64,000 bases of DNA, taken from positions 19,387-83,386 of the forward strand of contig NZ_JARBEA010000002.1 in the NCBI RefSeq assembly GCF_028863945.1. Reading direction: 5' to 3'. Position numbers and translations under genes: made by a program. This document shows, piece after piece, positions 38,519-47,578 of this stretch (position 1 is the first letter of the stretch; the number at the start of each line of letters is the position of its first letter). The notes below the pieces were generated by a model that searched no databases, was not told the origin of the DNA, and saw only the letters and a program-made list of their open reading frames with translations. The DNA comes from Jeotgalibaca caeni. Its GTDB lineage: Bacteria; Bacillota; Bacilli; Lactobacillales; Aerococcaceae.

Positions 38519-39283
38519 ATGAAAAAGAAAAAATGGATGAGTTTATTAGCAACTGGTTTTGTTGCTTTTACCCTAGCAGCTTGCGGAAACAATGATGCTG
38601 CAGCAACAGATGGCGATGTTTATGTGATTGGGACGGATACAACTTTCGCACCGTTTGAGTTTGAGAATGATGAAGGTGAATTTGTTGGGATCGACTTAGA
38701 CTTACTGGATGCGATTGCAAAGGACCAAGGGTTTGAATATGAATTGCGTTCCCTTGGATTTAACGCTGCTGTAACTGCACTTGAAGCTAATCAAGTAGAT
38801 GGTGTTATTGCAGGAATGTCCATCAACGAAGAGCGCGAAAAGAAATATGACTTCTCTGATCCTTATTACGAAAGTACCGTTGGAGTTGCTGTGAAGCCTG
38901 ATTCCGGAATTGCTGCTATCGAAGATTTAAGCGGTAAGCAAGTAGTTGTAAAAACAGGAACCACTGGAGCAGAGTATGCGGAGAGCGTGAAGGATGAATA
39001 CGGCTTTGAATTGAAGTACGTAGAAGATTCAGCTACCATGTACCAAGACGTACTAACAGGAAACTCTGCGGCAGCATTTGAAGACTACCCTGTTATTCAA
39101 TACGAAATTGCACGCGGCATGGAATTGACTGTCATTCACGAATCACCTGAAGGCAGCAACTATGGTTTCGCTACGATGAAAGGCAAACAAACGGACTTAG
39201 TAGAGAAATTCAATGCTGGTTTGAAGAACTTACGCGATAGCGGCGACTATGACAAGATTATCGATACATATTTAGGTGAATAA
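38519..39283 (+). CDS. Polar amino acid ABC transporter substrate-binding lipoprotein
   Basis: A 254-residue family 3 solute-binding lipoprotein. Lipobox LAAC (Cys about residue 22) follows a basic, hydrophobic signal. The mature part starts YVIGTDTTFAPFEFENDEGEFVGIDLDL, the classic family 3 signature, and contains ALEANQVDGVIAGMSINEEREKKYDFSDPYY. Ligands in this group are Gln, Glu, Cys, Arg or His; which one cannot be told. AAGGAGG precedes the ATG at 38519. The matching permease is convergent on the other strand just beyond a repeat region; the ATPase is not in the window. This split arrangement is unusual. Confidence 0.9.
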   Translation: MKKKKWMSLLATGFVAFTLAACGNNDAAATDGDVYVIGTDTTFAPFEFENDEGEFVGIDLDLLDAIAKDQGFEYELRSLGFNAAVTALEANQVDGVIAGMSINEEREKKYDFSDPYYESTVGVAVKPDSGIAAIEDLSGKQVVVKTGTTGAEYAESVKDEYGFELKYVEDSATMYQDVLTGNSAAAFEDYPVIQYEIARGMELTVIHESPEGSNYGFATMKGKQTDLVEKFNAGLKNLRDSGDYDKIIDTYLGE

Positions 39284-39291
39284 TTATAAAT

Positions 39292-39317
39292 ACTGTCTCT
39301 TCGGAGGCAGTTTTTTT
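39292..39317 (+). terminator. Terminator of the amino-acid-binding lipoprotein gene
   Basis: ACTGTCTC-TTCG-GAGGCAGT (39292-39311), a UUCG tetraloop hairpin with one G-T pair, followed by TTTTTTT. Confidence 0.88.
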
Positions 39318-39328
39318 GAAAAAAATTA

Positions 39329-39473
39329 GCGTGCAAGTGAGCCCTTCTTTTGAGGGTCACTTGCACGCTTTTCGCCTTCTTGGTATGAGTAAGACTTTTT
39401 TTAGAGCTCACTTGTACGTTTTCGGCCATTTTGGTATAAGTGAGCTATTTTTTGTGGCTCACTTGCACGTTTT
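39329..39473. repeat. 51-bp tandem repeat with inverted copy between convergent transporter genes
   Basis: A 16-mer GCGTGCAAGTGAGCCC (39329-39344) faces an inverted near-copy at 39354-39368, making a hairpin. Two head-to-tail units of exactly 51 bases follow (39357-39407 and 39408-39458), and a third begins at 39459 and stops at about 39473. Each unit starts TCACTTGYACGYTTTC and has TTGGTATRAGT about 25 bases later. No plausible gene or spacer structure is seen. This explains the non-coding stretch between the two genes. Function unknown. Confidence 0.8.
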
Positions 39474-39485
39474 CTTGTCAATGGG

Positions 39486-40154
39486 TTAGGTAGCAGTTTT
39501 TTTGCTGTAAGACATGCGGGATTCTAAGCGATTCGCAATGAATGTCAGCAAGGAAATGACTGCTAAGTAATAAATGGCCACGATTCCCCACATGCGAATG
39601 GTTTCCATATTGTTGGCTGTAATAATTTTCCCATTCATGGTGAGCTCGCGCACGCCGATAACGGACAGCAATGACGTATCTTTCAACGTAATGATGAATT
39701 GGTTGATGATGGAAGGTAACATCGTTCTTAATGCTTGCGGCAGGATTACTTTTCGCATGGAAGTACCATACGGCAATCCCAAACTACGAGAAGCTTCCAT
39801 TTGACCCACATCGACTGCCTCAATTCCTCCACGCACAATCTCCGCCATATAAGCGCCTGCGTTCAGACTCATCGTGATAATTCCCGCATTCCACTCCGAC
39901 AAACTAATTCCAGTAGCCATTGGCACGCCGAAATAAATAAAGTAGATTTGTACGAGTAGAGGCGTTCCGCGAATCAGCCAAATATACGCATTCGCAATCG
40001 AATAAATAATTTTATTTCCCGATACCTTCATTAAGCCAAAAATGATTCCAATGATAGAAGCAAAAAGTAAGGCGTATAAGGTGATCTGGACAGTTTGTCC
40101 CATAGCATCCATAAAGGAAGGAAAATGTTGAATAAAAAGTTCAATAAAATACAT
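39486..40154 (-). CDS. Polar amino acid ABC transporter permease (HisM/GlnP type)
   Basis: A 222-residue permease with about five hydrophobic helices. The family features are FMDAMGQTVQITLYALLFASIIG, WLIRGTPLLVQIYFIYFG, the AYMAEIVRGGIEAVDVGQMEASRSLGL segment and the EAA loop ending VILPQALRTMLP. It probably serves the binding lipoprotein that converges on it from the other strand. It has its own promoter. No ATP-binding gene adjoins, so an ATPase elsewhere must complete the transporter. Confidence 0.92.
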   Translation of the reverse strand: MYFIELFIQHFPSFMDAMGQTVQITLYALLFASIIGIIFGLMKVSGNKIIYSIANAYIWLIRGTPLLVQIYFIYFGVPMATGISLSEWNAGIITMSLNAGAYMAEIVRGGIEAVDVGQMEASRSLGLPYGTSMRKVILPQALRTMLPSIINQFIITLKDTSLLSVIGVRELTMNGKIITANNMETIRMWGIVAIYYLAVISLLTFIANRLESRMSYSKKTAT

Positions 40155-40271
40155 GATATCACCCTATCTTTTCATTGGCACATTCAAAACAATACAGAAA
40201 AAAAGTAGTGGAAGCAACTAATTAACTTCCCCTTAGAATTATGAGAGCTTGCTCATTTTTGTTATTCATAT

Positions 40272-40300
40272 AGAATAGCACAGAAAAATCTAGCGGTCAA
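40272..40300 (-). promoter_or_regulatory. Promoter of the amino acid permease gene
   Basis: Minus strand: -35 TTGACC (40295-40300), exactly 17 bases, -10 TATTCT (40272-40277). The leader is about 110 bases and contains a GAGCAAGCTC near-palindrome at 40244-40253. The -35 is 15 bases from the trxB terminator. Confidence 0.75.
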
Positions 40301-40314
40301 TTCGATTTTTTCAT

Positions 40315-40344
40315 AAAAACAGGGCTGGAGGTATGCTCCAGCCC
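40315..40344 (-). terminator. trxB terminator
   Basis: GGGCTGGAG (40322-40330) pairs exactly with CTCCAGCCC (40336-40344), loop of five, followed on the minus strand by TGTTTTTA. Confidence 0.85.
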
Positions 40345-40350
40345 CTACTC

Positions 40351-41301
40351 TTATTTCTCAACTGCGTAACGGTCGTTCCATTCTTCAATGTAATGGAATG
40401 CGCGGTTTCCTGCTTCTCCGCCATCCCCAACTGCTGTCGTGATTTGGCGTAAAGTTTTCTTACGTACATCACCAACTGCAAAGATACCCGGTACAGCTGT
40501 TTCCATGTATTCGTTGGTTTCGATCCAGCCTTCCGCATCAGTGATTCCGAGATCACGGAATGCATCGGATTGCGGCAAGATACCTACGTAGACGAAAACA
40601 CCGTCAATATTCTGTTGGACTACTTCACCGGTTTTCACATTCTTCATTGCTACACCCGTTACCTTGTTTCCGTCTCCTTGGATTTCCTCTACAACGGTAT
40701 CCCAAGTGAAGTTTACTTTTTCATTCTTGAAAGCACGATCTTGCAAGATTTTTTGGGCGCGCAATGAGTCCCGACGATGAACAATGTTCACATCACCAAA
40801 TTGAGTCAGATACGTTCCTTCTTCAACCGCTGAATCTCCTCCGCCGACCACAATTAAATCCTTGTTGCGGAAGAACGCGCCGTCACAGACCGCACAGTAA
40901 GAAACACCACGGCCATTGTATTGATCTTCCCCTGGCACATTTAACTTACGGTGATAGGATCCGGTTGCGATAATAACTGCTTTTGCTTTATAAGATTTCT
41001 TCCCTGCTTCAACAATTCGGTACGCACCATCGACAACGATGCGTTTCACATCGCCATAAGCTTGGTCAGCACCAAAACGCATGGAACTCTTATGCATCTT
41101 GTCAGCCAATTCTGGCCCCATGATGGAGTCAAAGCCTGGATAGTTTTCCACTTCAGCTGTATTCAGCAATTCCCCGCCTGGCACACCGCGCTCTAATACA
41201 AGCGTGCTCAAGTTTGCACGGGAGGCGTATAACGCCGCTGTCATCCCACCTGGTCCTGAACCAATGATAATGACATCATAAATTTTTTCTTGTTGTTCCA
41301 T
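40351..41301 (-). CDS. trxB: Thioredoxin-disulfide reductase
   Basis: NADPH- and FAD-dependent enzyme that reduces thioredoxin in the cytosol. The 316-residue product has the FAD motif GSGPGGMTAALYASRANL, the redox-active CAVCDGAFF, the NADPH motif VVGGGDSAVEEGTYLT, and the C-terminal GIFAVGDVRKKTLRQITTAVGDGG. Length is typical. AAAAGGGG lies before the ATG. It ends the hprK-lgt-gpsA-galU-trxB series, with a 73-base gap after galU and its own terminator. Confidence 0.97.
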   Translation of the reverse strand: MEQQEKIYDVIIIGSGPGGMTAALYASRANLSTLVLERGVPGGELLNTAEVENYPGFDSIMGPELADKMHKSSMRFGADQAYGDVKRIVVDGAYRIVEAGKKSYKAKAVIIATGSYHRKLNVPGEDQYNGRGVSYCAVCDGAFFRNKDLIVVGGGDSAVEEGTYLTQFGDVNIVHRRDSLRAQKILQDRAFKNEKVNFTWDTVVEEIQGDGNKVTGVAMKNVKTGEVVQQNIDGVFVYVGILPQSDAFRDLGITDAEGWIETNEYMETAVPGIFAVGDVRKKTLRQITTAVGDGGEAGNRAFHYIEEWNDRYAVEK

Positions 41302-41374
41302 TTAGATACCCCTTTTAAACATTTCTAATCTGCTCTAGTCTATGCCTTTTCCGGCTAAATAGCGAACCTTCTGC

Positions 41375-42265
41375 TTACTGGCCTTCTTCTTGTTCCAGGC
41401 GTTCACTTAATTCGAGAATGTAATCTCTTAGTTTATCTTTCATTTCTGGATGTTCCAAGCCGTAGCTGATGCTTGTCGTCAAGAAACCAAACTTATCCCC
41501 CACGTCAAAGCGGTGTCCGGTAAATTTCTTGGCGAAAACACGTTGTGTCTTGTTCAACGTATCAATCGCGTCCGTCAGTTGAATTTCTCCACCTGCACCT
41601 GGGTTTTGGTTTTCTAAAATTTCAAAAATTTCTGGAGTCAATAAATAACGGCCAATAATGGCTAAATCACTTGGCGCATCCGCTGGGTCTGGTTTCTCCA
41701 CAAAGCGGCGTACATTATATAGCCCTTCCTCCAACTCGTTATCTGGATCGATAATTCCATATTTAGAAGTTTCTTCGTGTGGAACTTCCATCACGGCAAT
41801 CGTTGAAGCATGAGTACGCTCGTAACCGTCCATCAACTGGCGAGTCAAAGGTACTTCATCCTTCATCAAATCATCACCAAGCATGACGACAAACGGCTCG
41901 TCCCCAATAAAGGCCTTCGCCTGCAGAACGGCATGCCCCAACCCCATTGGATAAGACTGACGTACGAAATGAATCCGCAGGCCGGTTGTTTCTTGAACCA
42001 GCTTCAACAATTCGTCTTTGCCCTTTTCACGAAGATTCGCCTCTAATTCAATGTTCGAGTCGAAGTGATCTTCAATTGGTCGCTTGCTCTTCCCGGTTAC
42101 AATCAGAATATCTTCAATTCCTGATTCGATTGCTTCTTCTACAATAAATTGAATCGTTGGTTTATCAACGATTGGTAACATCTCTTTTGCCATCGCTTTG
42201 GTAACCGGCAAGAAGCGAGTCCCAAAACCAGCAGCTGGAATAACGGCTTTTTTTACTTTTTTCAT
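41375..42265 (-). CDS. galU: UTP-glucose-1-phosphate uridylyltransferase
   Basis: Makes UDP-glucose from UTP and glucose 1-phosphate for glycolipid anchors of lipoteichoic acid and other glycans. The 296-residue product starts [32 protein letters not shown], the nucleotidyltransferase signature, and has [31 protein letters not shown] and [10 protein letters not shown]. The ATG at 42265 is nine bases from AAAGGAG; ATG codons further upstream are too close to that site. Together with PgcA in this window it provides the UDP-glucose route to the LTA made by LtaS. It follows gpsA by 22 bases. Confidence 0.96.
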   Translation of the reverse strand: MKKVKKAVIPAAGFGTRFLPVTKAMAKEMLPIVDKPTIQFIVEEAIESGIEDILIVTGKSKRPIEDHFDSNIELEANLREKGKDELLKLVQETTGLRIHFVRQSYPMGLGHAVLQAKAFIGDEPFVVMLGDDLMKDEVPLTRQLMDGYERTHASTIAVMEVPHEETSKYGIIDPDNELEEGLYNVRRFVEKPDPADAPSDLAIIGRYLLTPEIFEILENQNPGAGGEIQLTDAIDTLNKTQRVFAKKFTGHRFDVGDKFGFLTTSISYGLEHPEMKDKLRDYILELSERLEQEEGQ

Positions 42266-42287
42266 GATCATTTGCTCCTTTACACGT

Positions 42288-43298
42288 TTACTGTTCTGCT
42301 TTTCGATCACGTAGCATTAAGTCACGGATGACTTTTTCTACGTTTGCTCCTTCATACAAAACTCGGTAAATTGCTTCGGTAATCGGCATTTCAATTCCTT
42401 TTTCTTGGGCTAATTCATAGGCAGCCTTGGTGGTTTCAACACCTTCCACTACCATTCCCATGCTCTCTAGAATTTCTGGAAGAGGTACTTTCTTCCCAAT
42501 TAAGTTCCCGGCACGCCAGTTTCGTGAATGGATACTGGTTCCCGTAACAATAATATCGCCTACACCGCTCAATCCGATAAAGGTTAATGGGTCTGCGCCA
42601 AACGCAACTCCTAAACGGCTGATTTCTGCTAGACCACGCGTCATTAATGCGGCTTTCGCATTGTCCCCATAGCCTAAACCGTGTAGAGCTCCTGCTCCCA
42701 CTGCAATAATATTCTTCAAGGCAGCTCCTAGCTCGACACCAATCACATCTTGGTTGGTGTAAACTCGGAAATAGTAATTCATGAAGATTTTTTGCACCAT
42801 TTCTGCCGCAGTTTCTGTCTCAGAAGCTGCTGCCACAGTCGTAATGTCTTTCTTTGCGACCTCTTCTGCATGACTTGGTCCGGATAAAACGACCAAACCT
42901 TGATGCAAGGAAGCAGGAATTTCTTCTTCAATAATCGTTGAAATCCGCTTATGCGTGCCTTGTTCCAACCCTTTGCTCGCATGGATCAAAACAGGTTTCT
43001 TCTCGCCGGTTAACAAAGGCGCGACTTGCTTCGCTACAAAGCGGATGGCTTTCGTTGGGATGACAAAAAGAATGAAGTCTGCTCCTTCGATTGCCGCAGA
43101 AAGGTCCGTATAGCCTACAATTCCTTCGCTCAATACTAATTCAGGCAAGTAATGGGCATTGGTGTGTTGCTGGTTCATCTCTTCAATTTGAGCCGGGTTG
43201 TTCCCCCAGACACGAACGTCGTGCCCATTTTCGTCTAGTACCATTGAAAGAGCGGTTCCCCACGAACCCGCTCCTAGCACTGCTATTGTTTGCTTCAT
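42288..43298 (-). CDS. gpsA: NAD(P)-dependent glycerol-3-phosphate dehydrogenase
   Basis: Reduces dihydroxyacetone phosphate to sn-glycerol 3-phosphate for phospholipid synthesis. The 336-residue product has the Rossmann motif [19 protein letters not shown], the GpsA segment [10 protein letters not shown], catalytic-region [13 protein letters not shown] and [11 protein letters not shown]. Its ATG overlaps the lgt stop by four bases, with GGAGG inside the end of lgt. The order hprK-lgt-gpsA-galU matches Enterococcus. Confidence 0.97.
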   Translation of the reverse strand: MKQTIAVLGAGSWGTALSMVLDENGHDVRVWGNNPAQIEEMNQQHTNAHYLPELVLSEGIVGYTDLSAAIEGADFILFVIPTKAIRFVAKQVAPLLTGEKKPVLIHASKGLEQGTHKRISTIIEEEIPASLHQGLVVLSGPSHAEEVAKKDITTVAAASETETAAEMVQKIFMNYYFRVYTNQDVIGVELGAALKNIIAVGAGALHGLGYGDNAKAALMTRGLAEISRLGVAFGADPLTFIGLSGVGDIIVTGTSIHSRNWRAGNLIGKKVPLPEILESMGMVVEGVETTKAAYELAQEKGIEMPITEAIYRVLYEGANVEKVIRDLMLRDRKAEQ

Positions 43299-44161
43299 TT
43301 CTTTCCTCCATTCCCTGTTGGCAGATTTGGATTCATACCAAGGTTAATCTGCGTATAATACGGGTCTTTCGGGTATTTATTGTATCTTCTAAACGCCCAA
43401 ATACCAAGAGCTCCTAAGAAGAGTAGGATGGACAAGATTTGGGATACACGAATTCCTAAGAAGTACAGACTATCCGTCCGCATTCCTTCAATAAAAAAGC
43501 GGCCAAACGAATACCACATCACATACGTTAAGAATACTTCCCCTTCACGCAATACGTTCGGGCGTCTGCGGATCCATAAAATAAAGACAAATCCAAGCAA
43601 CGACCATAACGATTCATACAAGAAGGTTGGATGGTAGTAAATCCCTTCAATATTCATTTGATTAATAATAAATTCAGGCAAAAACAAGCCTTCCAAGAAG
43701 GATCGGGTTACTTCTGAACCGTGCGCTTCTTGATTAATAAAGTTTCCCCAACGACCAATGGACTGAGCGATTAATACTCCGGGAGCCAATACATCGAGTG
43801 TCAGCATAAACGGAACTTCTCTTTTTTTCGTATAAAAGAAAACGACTAATCCACCAACCAACAGTGCCCCATAAATGGCTAAACCGCCATTCCAAATTTG
43901 TAGAATCTGGCTTGGGTTAGCCAAGTAGTAATCTAATTCGAAAAGAACGTAATAGGCGCGTGCTCCAAGAATTGCTAAAGGTACCGCCCAAAATGCCACA
44001 TCTAAAATGAGATCCGGCGGCATCCCTTTTCGGTCTCCCTCTTTAGAAGCTAGATACATAGCGAGGAGGATTCCTACGCCAATAATAACACCATACCAAG
44101 CAATTTCAAACTCTCCAAACTTCACTGCGATTGGATTGATTGCTGTTAAAAAATGTTCCAT
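43295..44161 (-). CDS. lgt: Prolipoprotein diacylglyceryl transferase
   Basis: Membrane enzyme that attaches diacylglycerol to the lipobox cysteine of prelipoproteins, such as CamS, LivJ, OpuCC and PstS here. The 288-residue protein has seven predicted helices and the Lgt signature [13 protein letters not shown], together with YGALLVGGL and [10 protein letters not shown] ([16 protein letters not shown]). It starts 17 bases after the hprK stop. Confidence 0.96.
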   Translation of the reverse strand: MEHFLTAINPIAVKFGEFEIAWYGVIIGVGILLAMYLASKEGDRKGMPPDLILDVAFWAVPLAILGARAYYVLFELDYYLANPSQILQIWNGGLAIYGALLVGGLVVFFYTKKREVPFMLTLDVLAPGVLIAQSIGRWGNFINQEAHGSEVTRSFLEGLFLPEFIINQMNIEGIYYHPTFLYESLWSLLGFVFILWIRRRPNVLREGEVFLTYVMWYSFGRFFIEGMRTDSLYFLGIRVSQILSILLFLGALGIWAFRRYNKYPKDPYYTQINLGMNPNLPTGNGGKK

Positions 44162-44178
44162 TCTTTCTTCACCTTTTC

Positions 44179-45117
44179 CTAATCCTCTTGTCTGGAGTTC
44201 TCTTTGATCAAATTATCTAAGTTTCGTTCAAAGGTCTCCGCAGCATTATATCCCATCGTCTTAGCCCGGTAGTTCATAGCAGCCATTTCAACGATGATTG
44301 CCAAGTTTCGACCAGTCTTAACCGGAACGGTAATCTTTGGAATCTTCACATCCAAGATATTTACCATTTCTTCCGTACTGCCCAGCCGCTCAAATTTCTT
44401 TTCTTGCGTCCACATTTCTAGATTGACAATCACATTTACTTCATTTGATTGCTTCACAGCACCGGCTCCGAACAACGTCATGACGTCCATAATCCCAATA
44501 CCGCGAATCTCAATTAAATGACGCAGAATCGGCGGTGCCTCTCCCATCAAGGTATCTTCGTCGTGTTGATACAAATCAATCCGGTCATCCGCTACTAAAC
44601 GATGTCCTTTTTGAATCAACTCCAAGGCCGTTTCTGATTTACCGACACCACTGTCTCCGGTAATCATGACGCCCATCCCAAACACATCAACCAAAACCCC
44701 ATGCATCGATACGCGCTCGGCTAAACGACTTTCCAGGAAGTTGGTGACGTTACTGGAAATACGCGTTGTCTTTGATTGCGCTTGGAGAATCGGAATTCCC
44801 GCTTCTTGACAAGCTTTTACAAGTTCAACAGGTGGTTCCATTTTTCGGGAAATAATGAAGCAAGGTGTTTCCTTTTGCGCAAGGCGGCGCATAATAATTA
44901 ATCGTTCTTCCGGGGTCATGCGTTGAATGAAAGACAGTTCTGTCTGCCCCATTAACTGAACCCGCCAAGATGGATAGAAATTAAAATATCCTGTAAGCTC
45001 TACGCCAGGACGGTTAATTTCCGTGGATGTAATCTTTTTATTTAAGAACTCTTCGCCAGAAAGAATGGTATAAGACGAAATGTCTACTAATTCTTGGATG
45101 GTTACACTATTTGGCAT
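44179..45117 (-). CDS. hprK: HPr(Ser) kinase/phosphorylase
   Basis: Phosphorylates and dephosphorylates HPr at Ser46 in response to fructose-1,6-bisphosphate and phosphate, controlling CcpA-mediated catabolite control. The 312-residue product has Walker A GDSGVGKS at residues 154-161, His139 in SMHGVLV, catalytic Asp in VADDRIDL, and the HprK signature IEIRGIGIMDV. The ATG at 45117 gives the family-typical N-terminus (SVTIQELV); the reading frame extends 18 codons upstream without a ribosome site. First gene of hprK-lgt-gpsA-galU. The candidate cre sites elsewhere in the window agree with an active HprK-CcpA system. Confidence 0.97.
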   Translation of the reverse strand: MPNSVTIQELVDISSYTILSGEEFLNKKITSTEINRPGVELTGYFNFYPSWRVQLMGQTELSFIQRMTPEERLIIMRRLAQKETPCFIISRKMEPPVELVKACQEAGIPILQAQSKTTRISSNVTNFLESRLAERVSMHGVLVDVFGMGVMITGDSGVGKSETALELIQKGHRLVADDRIDLYQHDEDTLMGEAPPILRHLIEIRGIGIMDVMTLFGAGAVKQSNEVNVIVNLEMWTQEKKFERLGSTEEMVNILDVKIPKITVPVKTGRNLAIIVEMAAMNYRAKTMGYNAAETFERNLDNLIKENSRQED

Positions 45118-45202
45118 TATTTTTCCCTCACTTATTTTGTACTGGTACAGAAGCATACATGTTCTGTTCAATCATAACATTTATCAGAAAGTGAATAAAG
45201 TT

Positions 45203-45243
45203 AAAAAAGCAGAAGCATAAGGGAAGTACCCTTTTGCTTCTGC
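45203..45243 (-). terminator. Terminator of the liaXYZ operon
   Basis: GCAGAAGCA-T-AAGGG (45209-45223) pairs with CCCTT-T-TGCTTCTGC (45229-45243), loop of five, followed on the minus strand by TTTTTTAAC. It lies nine bases after liaZ and separates it from hprK. Confidence 0.88.
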
Positions 45244-45251
45244 TCGATTGC

Positions 45252-45593
45252 TTATGCGCGCTTATTTTCAGACACCATACTCTGTACCAGTGATAAAACT
45301 AAAGATACGAGTAAGGTTACCCCAAAACTGCTAAACCAGAATCCCGGTCCTACTAAGGCGGAAGTCAGGGACAACATCAACGCATTGATGATGAAGCTGA
45401 ACAACCCAAACGTTAGCAGGGTAATCGGAAACGAAAGAATATGCAAGATTGGTTTCACGAGGATATTCACCAGTGAGAGGACGATTGCTGCCCAAAAGGC
45501 AGTCCATGCACTACTCACCACAAATCCTGGCAGTAGGAAGGCTAATGCGATAAAGACAATAGAATTAATCGCTATTTTCTTCCAAAAGCCCAT
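45252..45593 (-). CDS. liaZ: LiaZ-like phage-holin-superfamily membrane protein (PF04020 type)
   Basis: A 113-residue, almost wholly hydrophobic protein with four predicted helices (IVFIALAFLLPGFVV, AFWAAIVLSLVNILVKPIL, FPITLLTFGLFSFIINALML and LLVSLVLSLVQSMV). It matches the small four-helix family often annotated as phage holin or YvlD. In Enterococcus faecalis the third gene of liaXYZ encodes such a protein. The ATG shares one base with the preceding stop (TAATG), with GGAG nine bases upstream. The gene name is by operon order and family; the activity is unknown. Confidence 0.82.
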   Translation of the reverse strand: MGFWKKIAINSIVFIALAFLLPGFVVSSAWTAFWAAIVLSLVNILVKPILHILSFPITLLTFGLFSFIINALMLSLTSALVGPGFWFSSFGVTLLVSLVLSLVQSMVSENKRA

Positions 45594-45901
45594 TAAAAGT
45601 CGCTCCAATCATCGTCTTCTTTTTCTTTTGTAACTGGTTTTGCTTCTTTACGCGGACGCGCTTGGCTTGAACGCGGTCTGCTATAGGTCGTGCTGTCGCT
45701 GTAATTATGATCCTCACGACTTGGTTCTGGCAAGAGAATCGCCAACAGGATGTACAGGAATACAGGCGATCCTACTCCAGCAAAGGCAAAGATTAGGAAT
45801 ATCACACGTACAATTGTAGAGTCAATACCAAAATATTCAGCAATCCCACCTAATACACCACTTACTTGTCTATCTTTTGCGGATTTCGTTAATCTTTTCA
45901 T
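45593..45901 (-). CDS. liaY: LiaY-like PspC domain membrane protein
   Basis: A 102-residue protein with an N-terminal PspC domain (KDRQVSGVLGGIAEYFGIDSTIVRVIFLIFAFAG), one or two helices to about residue 60 and a charged, disordered C-terminal tail ending DDDWSDF. PspC proteins relate to membrane stress. LiaY of E. faecalis is the matching protein and links LiaX to anionic phospholipid rearrangement. The ATG at 45901 has GGGAGGG upstream. It lies between liaX (14-base gap) and liaZ (one-base overlap). Confidence 0.84.
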   Translation of the reverse strand: MKRLTKSAKDRQVSGVLGGIAEYFGIDSTIVRVIFLIFAFAGVGSPVFLYILLAILLPEPSREDHNYSDSTTYSRPRSSQARPRKEAKPVTKEKEDDDWSDF

Positions 45902-45915
45902 ACTTCTCCCTCCCA

Positions 45916-47436
45916 TTATTTACGATCGGTGTCCTTCAACATAATGTTCCCGTTTGTTGTTTTCAATTCTACCACAACCGGGGCATTGTCTACCAGTCTC
46001 CGATATTGAAGATGTTTATTTGTTTTTTCGTCACGTTGTTTCACAACTTCACCATCAACCATCCGATTTTTGATGGCTCCAAGTGAGCTGTTTGCTTCTA
46101 ATTCGATGCTCTTTTCATTTGGAATCGCCAATTTAACTGTTCCGTTTACAGAAGTAGCCTCAATCCGTTTCATTTCTGTATCAAGATAGGTCATTTTGAC
46201 ATCGCCATTTACTACGGAAAGAGTCGAGCTGGCAATTTGGCTGTTTGTTGTAATCGTACCATTCACTAATTTCGCCATCAAATCAACAAGATTGCTGTCT
46301 TCTACTTGAATGCTGCCGTTGACACCATCCAGTTCCAACATCGTTGCTTGCAGGTTGGTGAATGTCATTTTACCATTTGTTGATTTAACATATACGTCTT
46401 TCCCACTCAAGTCGTTTAATGACAGATTTCCGTTTAAGATCTTGAAGGCAACGTAGTCATACTCACGAGCTGGCAAAGTGACAAGCAAGTCACAGCGCAC
46501 TCGTTTGTTTGGTACATGGAATTTTAGTTGGTCTTCATCTATTTCGATATGGCTGCGTGCTTCAAATGCTTCAAATGGTGTTCCTTCTTCCACTTTCGCA
46601 TAGATTTTCACGTCCGCATGGATGCGAATGTCTTCGGTATCGCCTTTTTCAAAAACGATATTCCCGTTCGCAATTTGGAAATCCAAAATTGTAGCGGTCG
46701 TATTCTCATAAACGAAGTCATGAGAGAACTTGCTGCTAACTAATCCTGGGACATTCAAGTTAAAATCAATTTCTTTCCATTCTACGTTATCCATTACGGT
46801 ATTCATGGTAGAGCTGAAGAAGCTGCCGATTTGCGCACCTACCTTACCAAGTTTCCCAGAAAGGTCATTGGCGGTTTCTTTCCACTCTTCCTTGTTGCCG
46901 AACTTTTCGCTGAAGGATTTCACATTTTTCTCCAGTTGTTCCTTCTTCAACGTACGCATTTTTTCTTCCATTTCGCGTTTTTCTTCACGTAGAGCTTGTT
47001 CTTGGCCACGTAGGCTTTCTAATTCTTCATCCAAACGCATCGCTTCGATTTCCATTTCTGGTGTCATGCCACCTAGTTCTTCATGAGTCGCAAGCTCTTG
47101 TCTGCGATCTTCCTTCAAACTGATTTGTCGACGCAACACTTGCAATGCTTCTGTTTTCTCGTCTACGCGAGAAGAGAAGAAGGAAATTTCGCTAGCAAGT
47201 TCTTCCAAGATTTTTTCAAAATTCACACGGTCTTTTTTCTCTGCTTCTTCGCGTTCTTCTTCTACGGTTTTCTCTTCCGTCACCGTTTCAGTTTCTTCAG
47301 TGAAGCCTTCATCTTTGTTCTGACGCATCGCATCTCTGCCATGTTTCTTCGCCGCATTTTCCAATAGTTCAATCGCTTCTTCGGTAGAAATAATGCCTTC
47401 TCGTACAAGCGCTAAAATACGTTCTCTTTCATTCAT
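45916..47436 (-). CDS. liaX: LiaX-like DUF4097 envelope stress protein
   Basis: A 506-residue protein without a signal peptide. An N-terminal helical head (NERERILALVREGIISTEEAIELLENA) resembles the SHOCT-like or YvlB N-domain. A charged region and coiled coil (about residues 70-180, rich in Glu/Lys/Arg) follows, then a beta-helix DUF4097 domain (about 265-500) with many short repeats of the type VNGTITTNSQIASSTLSVVNGD. E. faecalis LiaX has the same layout; there it is surface-exposed or released, binds daptomycin and the peptide LL-37, and controls the LiaFSR response. The operon liaX-liaY-liaZ followed by hprK fits Enterococcus. The regulator LiaFSR is not in this window. Confidence 0.85.
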   Translation of the reverse strand: MNERERILALVREGIISTEEAIELLENAAKKHGRDAMRQNKDEGFTEETETVTEEKTVEEEREEAEKKDRVNFEKILEELASEISFFSSRVDEKTEALQVLRRQISLKEDRRQELATHEELGGMTPEMEIEAMRLDEELESLRGQEQALREEKREMEEKMRTLKKEQLEKNVKSFSEKFGNKEEWKETANDLSGKLGKVGAQIGSFFSSTMNTVMDNVEWKEIDFNLNVPGLVSSKFSHDFVYENTTATILDFQIANGNIVFEKGDTEDIRIHADVKIYAKVEEGTPFEAFEARSHIEIDEDQLKFHVPNKRVRCDLLVTLPAREYDYVAFKILNGNLSLNDLSGKDVYVKSTNGKMTFTNLQATMLELDGVNGSIQVEDSNLVDLMAKLVNGTITTNSQIASSTLSVVNGDVKMTYLDTEMKRIEATSVNGTVKLAIPNEKSIELEANSSLGAIKNRMVDGEVVKQRDEKTNKHLQYRRLVDNAPVVVELKTTNGNIMLKDTDRK

Positions 47437-47461
47437 GGTAGTTCCTCCTTATAAGGGTTCA

Positions 47462-47540
47462 TTTATACAAATTCTATGACCTAGCGTTAAACGGTTCTTA
47501 TGTACTTATTATGCCAAGAAACGTTTCCAAAGTCATAGGT
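47462..47540 (-). promoter_or_regulatory. liaXYZ promoter with dyad and cre-like palindrome
   Basis: Minus strand: -35 TTAACG (47485-47490), 17 bases, -10 TATAAA (47462-47467). CTATGAC (47474-47480), inside the spacer, has an exact inverted copy GTCATAG at 47532-47538. Between them AAGAAACGTTTCCAA (47516-47530) matches 14 of 15 positions of the cre consensus on the minus strand. The dyad could bind a dimeric regulator such as LiaR; that is inference, as I cannot match a LiaR consensus with confidence. Confidence 0.45.
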
Positions 47541-47578
47541 CTTAAGGTTGATTTCCAGATACATACCAATACGTAGAA

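Noticed and set aside
39357..39473. CRISPR array
   Set aside because: Units are contiguous 51-base tandem copies with no unique spacers, and there are no cas genes.
45252..45593. Prophage holin
   Set aside because: The gene is embedded in liaXYZ and there are no phage genes nearby; the holin name is a family label.
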